In this document: positions 1 to 10,346 of the stretch, piece after piece | How positions within the stretch are numbered: the first letter of the stretch is position 1 | Layout of the letters: every line of letters begins with the position of its first letter | From: Tribonema minus | Lineage: Eukaryota; Sar; Xanthophyceae; Tribonematales; Tribonemataceae | DNA length: 64,000 nt | Direction of reading: 5' to 3' | Assembly (NCBI GenBank): GCA_017506865.1 | Contig: JAFCMP010000523.1 | Span: forward strand, 248,001-312,000 | Translations under genes and position numbers: made by a program | Notes under the pieces: generated by a model | Told to the model about the DNA's origin: nothing | Seen by the model: the letters and a program-made list of their open reading frames with translations, nothing else | Databases searched by the model: none

Positions 1-186
1 GCCATCAGTCCCTTGTTTGCACTTTCATGCCCTGGCATGCACCCCTGTTGACCCAATGGCTCTGTCTCCCTCTCACGACCCGCGCGCGCCCGCAGCGCCG
101 GCGCCGGCCGCAGCAGCACCGAGCGTGCGGCCATCCATCGTCTCGGCGCCCACCGCGCGCCACCTCCTCTTCTCGCTGTCGTTGCC

Positions 187-1052
187 GCCAATGGACGACG
201 ATGAAGCCGTGCCGACGCCGCAGCAGCAGCAGCAGCAGCAGCAGCAGGGACCGACGCCACGGCAGCAGTTGACGCCGCGGCAGGACGTGACGCCCCGGCA
301 GTTGCCGCCGCCGCGACAGCAGCAGCTGGTGTACCAAGAGCAGTCGCTGTTTCCTACATTGGTGGACACCAGTGACGCGCCACTGCCGACTGATGGATGC
401 GGAAGTGCTGCAGGCGGGGGCCGCCGCAGCGGCTGTGGCGTGCGGTGAAGCATAAGTGGGGGTACTGCGATAAAGTGGTTCGCGGTGCCCTGCTTGTGGT
501 GCTGGTAATGGCAGCTATTGTTAAAAGTGAGCACAAAAACACTGCGCACGGCAGGCCTGGTGCCGCTGCATTGTCTCTCTTGTTGGCATTGCTTGTGGCT
601 GACATAACTTTGCTAATTCGCGAACGCCGTGTCCGATTTGGCATCTCGGACCTTGTCGCCATTTTAAAAAGCAGGTGCATGTCGCGTCAGAAGTGCCATC
701 TGAACGGCATCGGCGAATGCAGGCAGTTGACAAAGTCGTCCGCTGGGCCCTTCCCTTCTCCTTCTTAGCCCCTGGAGTTGCCCCGTGGGCCCTTCTCCTT
801 CCCCTTGTTGGCCCTATGGGGGGCATGTAGAGGGGAGTGGCAGGGGATTGACACAAGTGTCTGTCTGTAAAACGGCGTGGTCATACCTCAGGATCTCTCG
901 GCTCACACATGTGCTGCAAGCCAAGCCTAGCTCATTCCACTACTTCCACCTTCAAACTTGGCTCATGGTTGGAGTGTTTGGTGCTTTCATTGGCAATGCT
1001 CTTTCTGGACATGCACCGCGACCAGCGAACGAGCGGTCCCAAGCAGCAGAAG
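187..1052 (+). CDS. Possible multi-membrane-segment protein gene, fragmentary model
   Basis: I do not recognise this. An open frame (397-674) encodes two strongly hydrophobic stretches, about residues 29-44 (VVRGALLVVLVMAAIV) and 54-75 (AALSLLLALLVADITLLI), and ends at a plausible donor (AG|GTGCAT at 675). A second hydrophobic stretch in another frame (WLECLVLSLAMLFLDM, about 966-1013) is followed by a charged tail and a good donor (AAG|GTGAGG at 1053). Upstream, frame 17-447 carries a nine-residue Gln run and Thr-Pro-Arg-Gln repeats after an in-frame Met at 190, which looks like a disordered N-terminus. I could not join these pieces with matching phases, so exon borders are uncertain and the gene may be broken. 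Hydrophobicity and donor motifs are seen; one gene on the + strand is inference. Confidence 0.3.
220..247 (+). repeat. CAG trinucleotide run (9 units)
   Basis: A perfect CAG run of nine units that would encode polyglutamine in the open + frame. Similar CAG/CGG tracts recur at 2000-2060, 4350-4412, 12310-12355 (as CTG), 54205-54240 and 57180-57237. Confidence 0.9.
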
Positions 1053-1099
1053 GTGAGGACCTGGCTGCATCGTGTGTGGCCGAGACGGTTCTGCAGGTA

Positions 1100-2135
1100 G
1101 TATGCAAACTGCGCAGATGAATACCTGCGGTATGTCAGGCCTCAGATTGCGGCACAAGGGGCCTTCTAAGTGTAATACTACACTGCGGTACTGGCATGAG
1201 CATTGCCATCAGGCGAAGTCGACGCCAATCTTGACGTTCGAAGCAGTTTAAATGGCATTTTGCAGCAAGTCAGGCATACAAATGTGAGTGGGTCACGAGC
1301 GTGCGTGCAGCGGTGGCAGTGCAGCTGAACTGCGTTATGCGGGCGTGTACCATGTGTACATGTGCAGCAGTAATAAAAAGTACATGTGCAGCGTGCGGCA
1401 GCTCTATGTACGGAGGCGTTACAGTGCAAGCGCAGCAGGCAGCTAGCTGCACTGCGTCCCACGACTAAGGGGGGATGAGCGTGTCCACTCCACAGCTTTG
1501 CTCAACAGGCAATTGTACTGTATACAAGGGCACACAAATGACGTCTATGCTCTCACATTGTATCCAGCAATATTGGCCAAGCCTTTGCCCTGGGCCACGC
1601 ACCGCATTGCGCCCCGCAGTTGCCCAAGCGCCTCTAAGATCATCCCGTTGCCGATTGGCGCTGGTATTAGCATCAGCACATCGTCGCGCATGCCCGAGGC
1701 TGTCCAGCGACTATGATAGTGATCGCTGAGGCGAGCAACGACGTCAGTGCTCATCACTGGACAGTGTCGCCAAGCGCCGCGTCCCACTATAAGCTATTAT
1801 ACATACCCCCCTCTGGTGTACATGCAGGTGCACATATGTACAGGCACTGCTGACGTGCGCTCATGAACCGGGCAGTGGCGCCTATCATATTCAGTGCAGC
1901 TCATGAGAGGCACACCCCGTTGCAGCGCCGAATGAGGCGCGCTAGTAGGTCTCGTGCGTGCCGGGTTGGCCTGTGATGCACAGGACGCCTGAGTGGTGGC
2001 AGCAACAGCAGCAGCGGAAGCGGCGGCAGCGGCGGCAGCAGCAGCAGCGGCAGCGGCAGAAGAAGTCATTGGAGGAGCTTCCAACGCTAGTGATTAGTAA
2101 AACCATGCGTATGCATACTATACTATTGACAGCGC
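1100..2135. other. Spacer between possible membrane gene and PFK 3' end
   Basis: No gene I can support. Both strands have open stretches around 1545-1720, one ending at a stop after PMPEAVQRL-like residues on +, but neither has family resemblance or clear splice sites. A mixed CAG/CGG tract lies at 1999-2061. The PFK gene on the minus strand ends just downstream, so any + gene here would be tail-to-tail with it. Confidence 0.5.
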
Positions 2136-5100
2136 TCAGCTTTGCGCGCCACGCTCAGCAACAACGCCCTGAGCCGCCCGGGCAGCGCGGGTCAGGGTTA
2201 GAAGTAGAGCCTTGCAACCTGCAACGACTGCAAGCAGAGCGACGCAGGCCGAGGTGAAAGCGTGGAATTTTGCACTGAGTCAATGTACGTGAAGTACGCA
2301 TACGCAGCCTTTGTGAAGCTAAGACTTGACAATACAGGTTGCACATGGCAAAAACCGGCAGTACAAAGCTCAATTGAAGCATGCCTTCTGCAGCACTCAG
2401 TCAAGACGCCCAATAGCCTTCATGGCGCGCATGCAGTGCCACCTACTCGTACTTGACTCATACTCACGCTCCCAGGTGCGGCCGTGCGGGTTGAGAGACT
2501 TGGGGCTGTTCTCTGTGATCTCCGTCATGGGTATCATACATGTCCTGTTGTTGCACACGCCCGCGCAAAAGGCAGTGTAGCCCGCCATCACACCATGCAC
2601 GGCATTCTGCGCCAGCTGCAGGCACAGAATCTGGGGGGCTCAAGAGCGTGCGGCGAGTGGGGGGGGGGGGGGGGGGCTGCACTGAGATAAGTTGAATCGG
2701 AGGCGCCCATGCAGCGGCATGCAACTTTCACAACTGTACACGCAGGTGCTCGCCCACCTCCCTTCATCAGTGCTACACCATTTCGACAGGTCATGCAGCA
2801 TGGGGGGGGGGGGGGGGGGAGTTACGAGGCAACAGAGGTTGAAGTTGAGTGTTCTGAGACCACATACCGAGAGGCAGCAGCACGTTGACAGAGGCGCACG
2901 ACACCTTTGTGCGCGCGACGACTGAACCTGCAACAACCTCAACGCACCTGGTCAAACGCGTTGGCGGCGACGGAGCGGACCGCGACGCTGGGGTCGATGT
3001 ACTTGACGGTCACGGGCCTGCACTTCCTCTTGAAGTACGCCTCGATCTCGCACTTCAAGAAGGGGCCGATCGAGGGGGCGGGCTGGCCGGCGGCGCGCGC
3101 CTCGGCGGCCGCCTCGCTGAGCGCTGGCTGCCCGGCGCCGTCCGACACGACCACGACGGCGTAGCCCTGCTTCTTGACGACGCGCTCCAGGTGCGGGAGG
3201 CACCCCTGCGGGGAGCGTCCCCGATGAGCAAGCGCGTATTGAGGTTGGGGCACTGAGTGGACGGATAACAGGAAAAAGGGTGCAGTTTACGTTGATCGTC
3301 CTTTTTCAATCAGGTGGCCCGTTGCCGCGCGTGCACCCCTCCCTCACACACGGCCTGAGCATGTCGCAAGCACCACTCACTCGGAGCTCTAATGACATGG
3401 TGTAGCCCTGCTTCTTGACCACGCGCTCCAGGTGCGGGAGGCACCCCTGCGAGGAGCGTCCCCGATCAGCAAGCGCGTGTTGAGGTTGGGGCACTGCAAA
3501 CTCGACGCAAACGACAGAAATAGAAAACGTGTACAGTCTACACTACTGCTCCTTTGAATCAGGTAGCCCATTGCCGCGCATGGTGTACGCATGTGGCAAG
3601 CACTGCTGAGCTTGAATTATGCAGATGACATCCCGCTTTTCTGCGTGCGACCATGCAGCACCCGTCGATGGATGGCGCTGGCGTGGGTATAGTGACTTCT
3701 AAACTGTAGGATCAGTGGGCCTGCCCCCAGGTTGCGCTGACATTTCAGCTTCGTGGGTGGTGCCGCAGCGCTGCTAGCAAAGGCGAGGCAGGCACATATG
3801 CCACCGCGGGCTTGCGCACAGTACCTATGGCGGCACCGAGAACCGCGCGTTGACAGTTGAATTCATCTGCGCTGCTGTGTGCGCCAACTGCAGACGAATG
3901 AGTTGGCGCTGCTCTGCATACTGATGTTCATGCTCTCCGCGAGTCACCCATGCCCAAATGCAAAAGCAGAGGCCCCGCACTCGCGCAGACACAGGGCACG
4001 CCTGTTTGTGCGGAAGGTTCCACTGATGACGTGGCAGCACCCGCGCGGGCTGCAACAGCGCAGCAAAGCGCACCGCCCCTCGCCCTCATCGCGTGACCAG
4101 CAAGGCCTGGATGCAGACGCGTGTGCAAAGCGAAGCGCGTGCCATGGCGCGCATGCACGCCTCGCTGCCGCAAACGCTGTGACTAGCGACGTGGCAGCAG
4201 ATCAGCAGAGCAAGTTGCAGTGCTCAGACTCACGTTCTTGCCCTCCAGGACCACGGGCACCTCTGGCACCAGGCACAGGTCGACGTCGCCCGACGCCATC
4301 GTCGCGTAGGCGGCCAGGTAGCCGGTGCTGAGAGCACGCAAGCAGTCATGCAAGCGGCAGCAGCAGCGGCAGCAGCAGCAGCGGCGGCAGCAGCAGCAGC
4401 AGCAGCGGCGGCGGTGGCGTCAGCGCGCAAGCCTCTTCTCACTGTCGGGCCATCAGGAAGAGGCACGTGCAGGTGTGTGAGCCGATGCAGTGCGCTGAGA
4501 CAGCGCCACTGGCCACGCGCTTGCAGCAGCAGGCTCGCGTAGCCCTGCCGCCTTGCCTTGCCGCGGGCGTGAGAACATATGTGCATATGGTGTGCGCAAG
4601 CGCTTTCAGCCAAGGGTCTCAGCAGCACCAGTAGTAACCATCATCAGATTTATCAAAATGCATTGCAGTGTTTGGAGTGTTGAGCTCTGGCATCACATGC
4701 AGTACACGTATTTTCATTACCTGCGGCCCATCAGCTTCACAATGCCGATGCCGTTCGGCACGTTGCACTTGGCCTCGATGGTGGCGCAGCGTATGGCATT
4801 CTGCGCCGCTTCCACCGCAGTCATGAAGCCGAATGACCTGTCGATGATGTCTGTGACCACATGGACAATGAGGGCAAAGTGATATACTTCTTGAAGTAGA
4901 TGATTGAGGACTGGTGGTGACCATTGCCAAGAATAGGCAGTGCACGTGTGGAAAGTCCCAAACAAACAGACAGACAGCGTGAAAAATCAGCACTCAGTAA
5001 GTGACTCAAGTTTGCTGCACTTTTGATGAAGCATACAAATGAGGGGTTAGAGGGTGTGCACTGCACTGATTGTACTCCTTGGAAACTGCAGCATGAACAC

Positions 5101-8100
5101 GCAAATCAAGCTCCGCACGCATCGGACTCCACTCATGAATGTCATTGCTAATGGACAGGGTCTGGCAGCGCGAACCTGTTAAGCAAGCTCTGAACGAGTG
5201 GGACTCTACTCACCAATGTCGTTGTTGACGGACTTGGGTATGCCCGCAATGGACACGTTCCAGTTGAGCGCTGCGCACTCTACGGCGATGCGGTGCGCTC
5301 CGCGCTGCGCGCCGTCGCCGCCGATCACGTACAGCTGGCTGATCTGCGGCGCCATGGCAGCAGCGGTGTTGCGGAGCGCTGGGTAATGAGGCAGTGCTCA
5401 CGTAGTGTCGTGAGCATATGGCATGTACATAGGTATGTAGGTATCTGCTTCACGTTCCGTGCGGTGGGGCGCCACTGCAATTGGCGCACGGTGGTGTGCT
5501 GATAGCCAGAAGCGTCATTACTCGATGCGATACTCATTGTATGTTTCAGGTGTGTCTGCAGCATGTTGTACTTGCAGCTTTGCGCTGCATACGCCGTGGC
5601 TATACGGCGCGTCCCGCACAGCGCTGCACTTGACGCCCATCACATGCAGCTGGCAAATCCGCAATGAGACCCAGGGCCACACTGGTACAACAGCACACAC
5701 ACACACACACACACACACGACCTGCAATCTTCAGCGCTCCCTCGACATCAAAGCTTCACAATACTTCAAGTACACTACCTCAAACAGCCCAAGTTGCCGC
5801 CGCCGCAGCGCAGCGTGCCGCCAAGCGCAGCACTGCAAAGACTCGTCGACTCAGAGTCGCAGCGGGTCGCGTCGCCGCAACGCGATAGCGCACCTCCTTC
5901 CTCTTGATGAAGTCCATGATCTTGTACAGGTCGAAGCCGCCGGCGGCGCAGCCGAGGATGCTGCCGGCGCGGTGCTGCAGCGACTCGCGCCCCGACACGT
6001 CCAACGCGTCGTCGTGCAGCTCGATGACGGGCGTGTGCGGGTTGTGGAAGCCGCCCCAGCCGCCGCGCACCCCGTACACCTGCGCGCACACGGACGGGGT
6101 GGGGGGGTTGGGGGGGGGAGGGGGGGGCCATTGTTTGGTTCACTGCATCTCGGTATCTGTACGACAGCCTAATTTGATTGTTGCTGGCACCAGCAGCAGA
6201 GGCCAGCGGAATGCCTGTTGATGAGCAGCGGTACGACCATTTGCAAGGACTTGCCAAGACGTGAACGCTGTCCTGACCGCTAGGGTAGGCACACAGTGCC
6301 CGTCCAGTACAGTTGAACTTCGAGCAGGCGGCGGCGGCGGCATGATATGAGTTCAAGCGAGTAGATGCGATCTTTTGCGGTTGTAGCGCAACCAATGCAA
6401 AGGAGGTGTCACTCACGACGTCATCCGCTGGCGGCCCACAATATTCATGCAGCATTGCTCGGCTGCAGCAGCGGTGAAGTGTCAAACTCCTCACTTCTAA
6501 TGCTTGCAGACGCGAAGCGATTGCACGCGCTCTGAGCGCACTGCCGCATTATTCACCAACTTTTGGGCTGCAGTGGGAGCACACATGCTGATCACACACG
6601 CCAAGTATTTGTGAGCGAGCGCGCTTGCTCCGCTACCGGCGCGTCACCGCGAACAGCCCCGCCGCCGCACTTTGCAGCTGTCACAGCGCGCGCAGCCGTG
6701 TGTGCGAACGTTGCATGGACATCAGCGACAGCGAATGAGCCAGCTGCGCACAACATACGCCTACTTAGCGCACCAAGCGACAATCGGCAGCGACTGCTGA
6801 GTCACGAGCACAAGCCGCACGTCTAGTCGGTGCATGGGGAATGTGAACTTCAAGCATGAAGTCAGCAGCGCAGCGCGCGCGGCGTCACCTTCTGTGCGCC
6901 GTAGATGGTCGTGAGCGTGTCGCGGAGGTGGTGGATGACGCTGTTGAGGCCCGGGCACAACGTGCCGCAAGTCACAACCGCCGCGTTCACCTTGACGGGG
7001 TCGAAGTGCAGCTTCGCGCGCGGCCCTGCGGGGGGGGGGGGTAGGGTTAGGGTTTGGGGACTGCTGCGGTTGTGCATGCCAAATGAGCGGCCAACGGCCG
7101 CGTTCGACCTGCGATTTGGCACTTGTTCTTAGAAGGCTCTGCCGGAGCTGACGTGCACATTTCATCACTGAGCAGCGAGCTTGCGGCAGTTACAGCACAG
7201 TAGTTGCGATCGCCGGGTTGTGCCGTACTTCACAGCTGCACAGGGTTGAAGTGCAGGTGTAGCACGGGCTCTTGCAGCGCAAGCAGCGGTGGCGCTTCGA
7301 CCGTGGCGCATGCACAGCGCGCAGTGCAGATGGCGCATACACAGCCCGCAGTGCAGGTGTCGCACAGGCTCTTGCAGCGCAAGCAGCGGTGGCGCTTCGA
7401 CCATGGCGCATGCACAGCGCGCAGTGCAGATGGCGCATACACAGCCCGCAGTGCAGATGGCGTTCACGTAACTGGCCACTTCACAAAGCCACCCTGCGCA
7501 GCAAGCGCAGAGCGCGCGGTTCTTGCATGTATGCATGCGAACAGTATGTATGCATCTGTGTCGCACAGTAACCCACACCAGATACACGGCAGGCAGCGAC
7601 TCTCTGTCGTCCTCACCAGCGCCGGCACGCCAAGACAGCGACGTGCTGCTGCGCGCAGCCTGTTTGCGGACGTCAGAGCCAATGCAGAGACACCTCTACA
7701 CCCACACGAAGTGGCGTTGAAAACTTCAGTTCACTGACAACTTCAACTTCAACATAAAACTGGCGACTTGCCCACGCGAAGGAACGCCTTTGCAACCGGC
7801 GCCTTGCGCTCGTCGCGCACAAGCTCGTCGATGATGCATGACGTTGACAACTTCAACCTGGCACTGACAACCTCAACATACTGGCGACTTGCCTGCCCGG
7901 AGAAACGCCTTCGCAACTGGCGCCTTGCGCTCGTCGCGCACGTGCTCGTCAATAATACACTCCGTGTCGCCCGTGAGCCTGTTATAGTACGTCGGCTGGC
8001 CGCTGGTGTTGCTCTTGATCTCCAGGTTGGGCACGCCCGCGGACGGCAGCTTGGCGCTGAGCCGTGGCACTTGGCACAGCATAATGGTGGTCAGCACGAA

Positions 8101-9170
8101 GCTGCGCGCGCGGCGCGTGCGTAGCACCGGGGTGGCGTCAGTGCGACACAAAAGGGGGTAGGTGTATGTGACGACGTGCGGTCTACAGGTGGCGCATTGA
8201 GACAATGGCGAAGGAAGACGGGTGCGGTGTGATCTTGATGTTAGCGGCACATGGCTTGAGCGTTGTAGCGCACGCGTGCCGCAGACGTGCGTCCTCACGT
8301 GTGTCCTCACCACGGTCGGAGGCGCGCTGGCGCAATGCCTGGCCGCAGGCGGAACATGCTGCACGGTGTGGCAGGCAGTGCGCAATGGGGTGCAGGGTGC
8401 ACATGTACACGCTTGGATCTGAGCGAGCTCTGCTCGAAGCGGACACTTTGCAGGACTGCGGGGTCCTCCTGACGACGGCGCGTGACGTCTGTCTGATGGG
8501 AGCAGTGGCCAAAGGCGACCAATTCCATTGCTGCCGACATTGCTTTGGCCCACAGCTGTCCACAGGCTTATGGTGCATTGTCAGAATGCATGGGTGTGCA
8601 TCTCTGATGTTCTGAGCAGTGGCGTAAGTGTGAGGCATGCATGTACCTACGGGTGACAACCGTAATGGAACTTCAGCGGCAAAGCTGAGCTAAGCAAAAA
8701 TATGTCCGCTTGCAGCCTTGGCTTCGGACAACGACAGAGCTATGACTCCCTGCAAACGAAAGAGTGACTGCTCTTGAGAAGACACGACGGGCTCGACTGG
8801 CCTTCTGCCGACTGGCTGGGCAAGTCCAGCAAGAAAATGTTATGTGAAGTACTGATCTAGTCCAATCTAGCTCAACAAGAAAGTCCTCCCACGTTGTAAC
8901 ATGACACAGGTTTTTGTTGTGATTGTCAAGAATGCTTGCTTGTTTGATCCGTACGACGCGCGTGCGATCAGACCAGTGGATACGTGAGCATCGTGACAGC
9001 ATACTACAATAGGACCATCATGTTACGCTGGCAGGTCATTGTAGGCCTCACTTGGTCTTAACTCGTCCCACGCCAAGCAGGGGCTCCTCGTCCAAGATGC
9101 TGCCTTCCGGGCCCAGCATGAATGATTTGCGTAGCCCAAATTTGGGCACAGGGGTGTTGTCTTCCTCCAT
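2136..9170 (-). CDS. PFK: Plant-type ATP-dependent 6-phosphofructokinase family protein, probable pseudoenzyme
   Basis: Ten exons (9170-9052, 8101-7893, 7025-6889, 6079-5894, 5343-5214, 4850-4721, 4327-4234, 3205-2948, 2615-2468, 2218-2136) join in phase to 497 aa, near the usual size of plant PFKs. Family landmarks in order: [10 protein letters not shown] (plant N-terminal motif), [85 protein letters not shown]. The Gly after GGD is typical of ATP-users. PFK phosphorylates fructose 6-phosphate in glycolysis, but several catalytic positions are replaced: PKTIDND is PKSVNND, LGTSRGG is [13 protein letters not shown] is FMTAVE and CGGLCPG is CGTLCPG. I therefore infer weak or no catalysis, perhaps a regulatory subunit. 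The 8101-7893 exon ends at a GC donor. The first exon (start [10 protein letters not shown]) is supported only by phase; the last exon is the weakest call. Confidence 0.85.
2655..2819. repeat. Two long G runs in PFK intron 8
   Basis: Two runs of about 16 G (2660-2676 and 2803-2819) lie in the intron between PFK exons 8 and 9. On the coding (minus) strand they are C-tracts upstream of the exon 9 acceptor at 2616. Confidence 0.85.
3165..3496 (-). repeat. Duplicated 5' edge of PFK exon 8 (acceptor plus exon start)
   Basis: The real exon begins at 3205 after an acceptor preceded by CCCCAACCTCAATACGCG. A near copy at 3400-3496 repeats the intron end, the acceptor and about 42 nt of exon ([15 protein letters not shown]), then diverges into a frame that stops within some 30 codons. 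The copy lies in the upstream intron. If its acceptor were used the protein would be truncated. Confidence 0.9.
4347..4415. repeat. CAG/CGG trinucleotide tract
   Basis: Interrupted GCAGCAGCGGCGG-type repeat lying in the intron between PFK exons 6 and 7. It is open in several frames, so shadow poly-Ala and poly-Gln frames here are not evidence of a gene. Confidence 0.85.
5692..5718. repeat. CA dinucleotide microsatellite
   Basis: About 13 CA units in the intron between PFK exons 4 and 5. Confidence 0.9.
7251..7460. repeat. Tandem repeat, period 100 bp, two copies
   Basis: Copies 7251-7350 and 7351-7450 differ at only a few positions (for example GTAGCACG versus GTCGCACA, and CCGTGG versus CCATGG). 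They lie in the intron between PFK exons 2 and 3 and contain no exon sequence that I can see. Confidence 0.9.
7744..7961 (-). repeat. Duplicated 3' edge of PFK exon 2 with its GC donor
   Basis: The real exon end ([17 protein letters not shown], donor at 7892) is repeated at 7744-7838 as [17 protein letters not shown]. Both copies keep the same GCAAGT donor. The spacer carries CTTCAAC motifs. The copy sits inside the following intron. Confidence 0.92.
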
Positions 9171-10346
9171 TGGCTTTGAGTATTGCTCTCAGTTGCTTGT
9201 TAGGCGAGATCCCGCTACAGCAACTGTGCCGCAGATTTGGGTATTGCTCTCAGCTGCTTGTTGGCGAGATCCCGCTACAGCTGTGCCGGAGATTTGAGGT
9301 TGAAGTTGAAGCTGACATCAGAAGGCGAAGGTTTTTTTATTGTTCAAACGCCGTTGACAACATATCGCACACGTTTGTGTTCGAAATCCATGCAGGACCA
9401 TATGGTCCACGTCTTGCGTTGGCATCACTTCCGAAGTTCTTGATTAACATGACTATGACTGTACAGATACAGATAGCACACAACTGTCAGGCAGGCACAC
9501 TATGTACGTGCAACAAGTGGCAGAAACACATTACAGAGGATGCTGTTCGCAAACGAATTCATTTTCCTGTTCCTCTCAACGAAGGGCAGCAGGTCTGCTG
9601 CTGCGCATCTGCACACAGCTGCATGCAGCTCCTACCTGAAATCACGTAGCAGAATCAGATGTAATATCGTCCACTCTTGAATAAGCTTTGCTCAGTCTCC
9701 GGCTGCTGCCGCTGCCACTGTTGTCTGTGCGTTACAGTAGCCCAGGGACTTTGCATGCAGACAGCATTTTTCTACCAGCATGTTGAGGTTGCTCTTCTGG
9801 CAACGGTGCTGCTACTGGCGGTGCGCCTCTGCAGCGCATTGCGGCCAATGGTTCGCTTGCAACTGCCAGTACTGGTGCGCACGCTGGGCCGGGCCGTGTA
9901 TCCTTGGCCAGCTGCTGAACATGCACGTTAAGCTGCAGCACGTGGTGCTACTAATTATGCTTGATAGCACACCCACCATCCTTCGCGCAGGCGGAGCAAG
10001 GCCATGCTGTTTTGTACTGATGCAGCAGCAGCTAGTGGACGGGGTGGTCTGCCGTCAGTGCCACCGCCACAGCTGCCAATGCTGTCACCCCCATGTTGCC
10101 GCCGCTGCTGCCGCTGCAGCTGGCGGTGCTCGCTATGTGCTGCTACCGCCTTTGTCGCCGTCGCCGCTGCCACCGCCACTGGCGCTGCTTGCTGCGTGCT
10201 TCGCCGCGAGGATTTCCTTATCAGCCTGCCCGCAGGCTGGCTGGAGTGGCACCCGGGCTAAAAGCACTGCCTTTCGGACCGTCGCTCTGCCTTGGATCTC
10301 ATGCCCACCCTTTCACGGCCAGACTCCTTAGTACCCAGTTCACCAA
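9171..10346. other. Spacer upstream of PFK, with a direct repeat
   Basis: Contains an imperfect direct repeat of about 55 bp (9180-9236 and 9240-9294; shared core GCTTGTT..GGCGAGATCCCGCTACAG), then GCTG-rich low-complexity DNA at 10020-10200. I see no gene. The PFK promoter should lie in the first few hundred bases; I could not pick a TATA box. Confidence 0.5.

Noticed and set aside
7256-7460. Regularly spaced repeats reminiscent of a CRISPR array
   Set aside because: Only two 100-bp units without unique spacers, in an intron of a nuclear gene.
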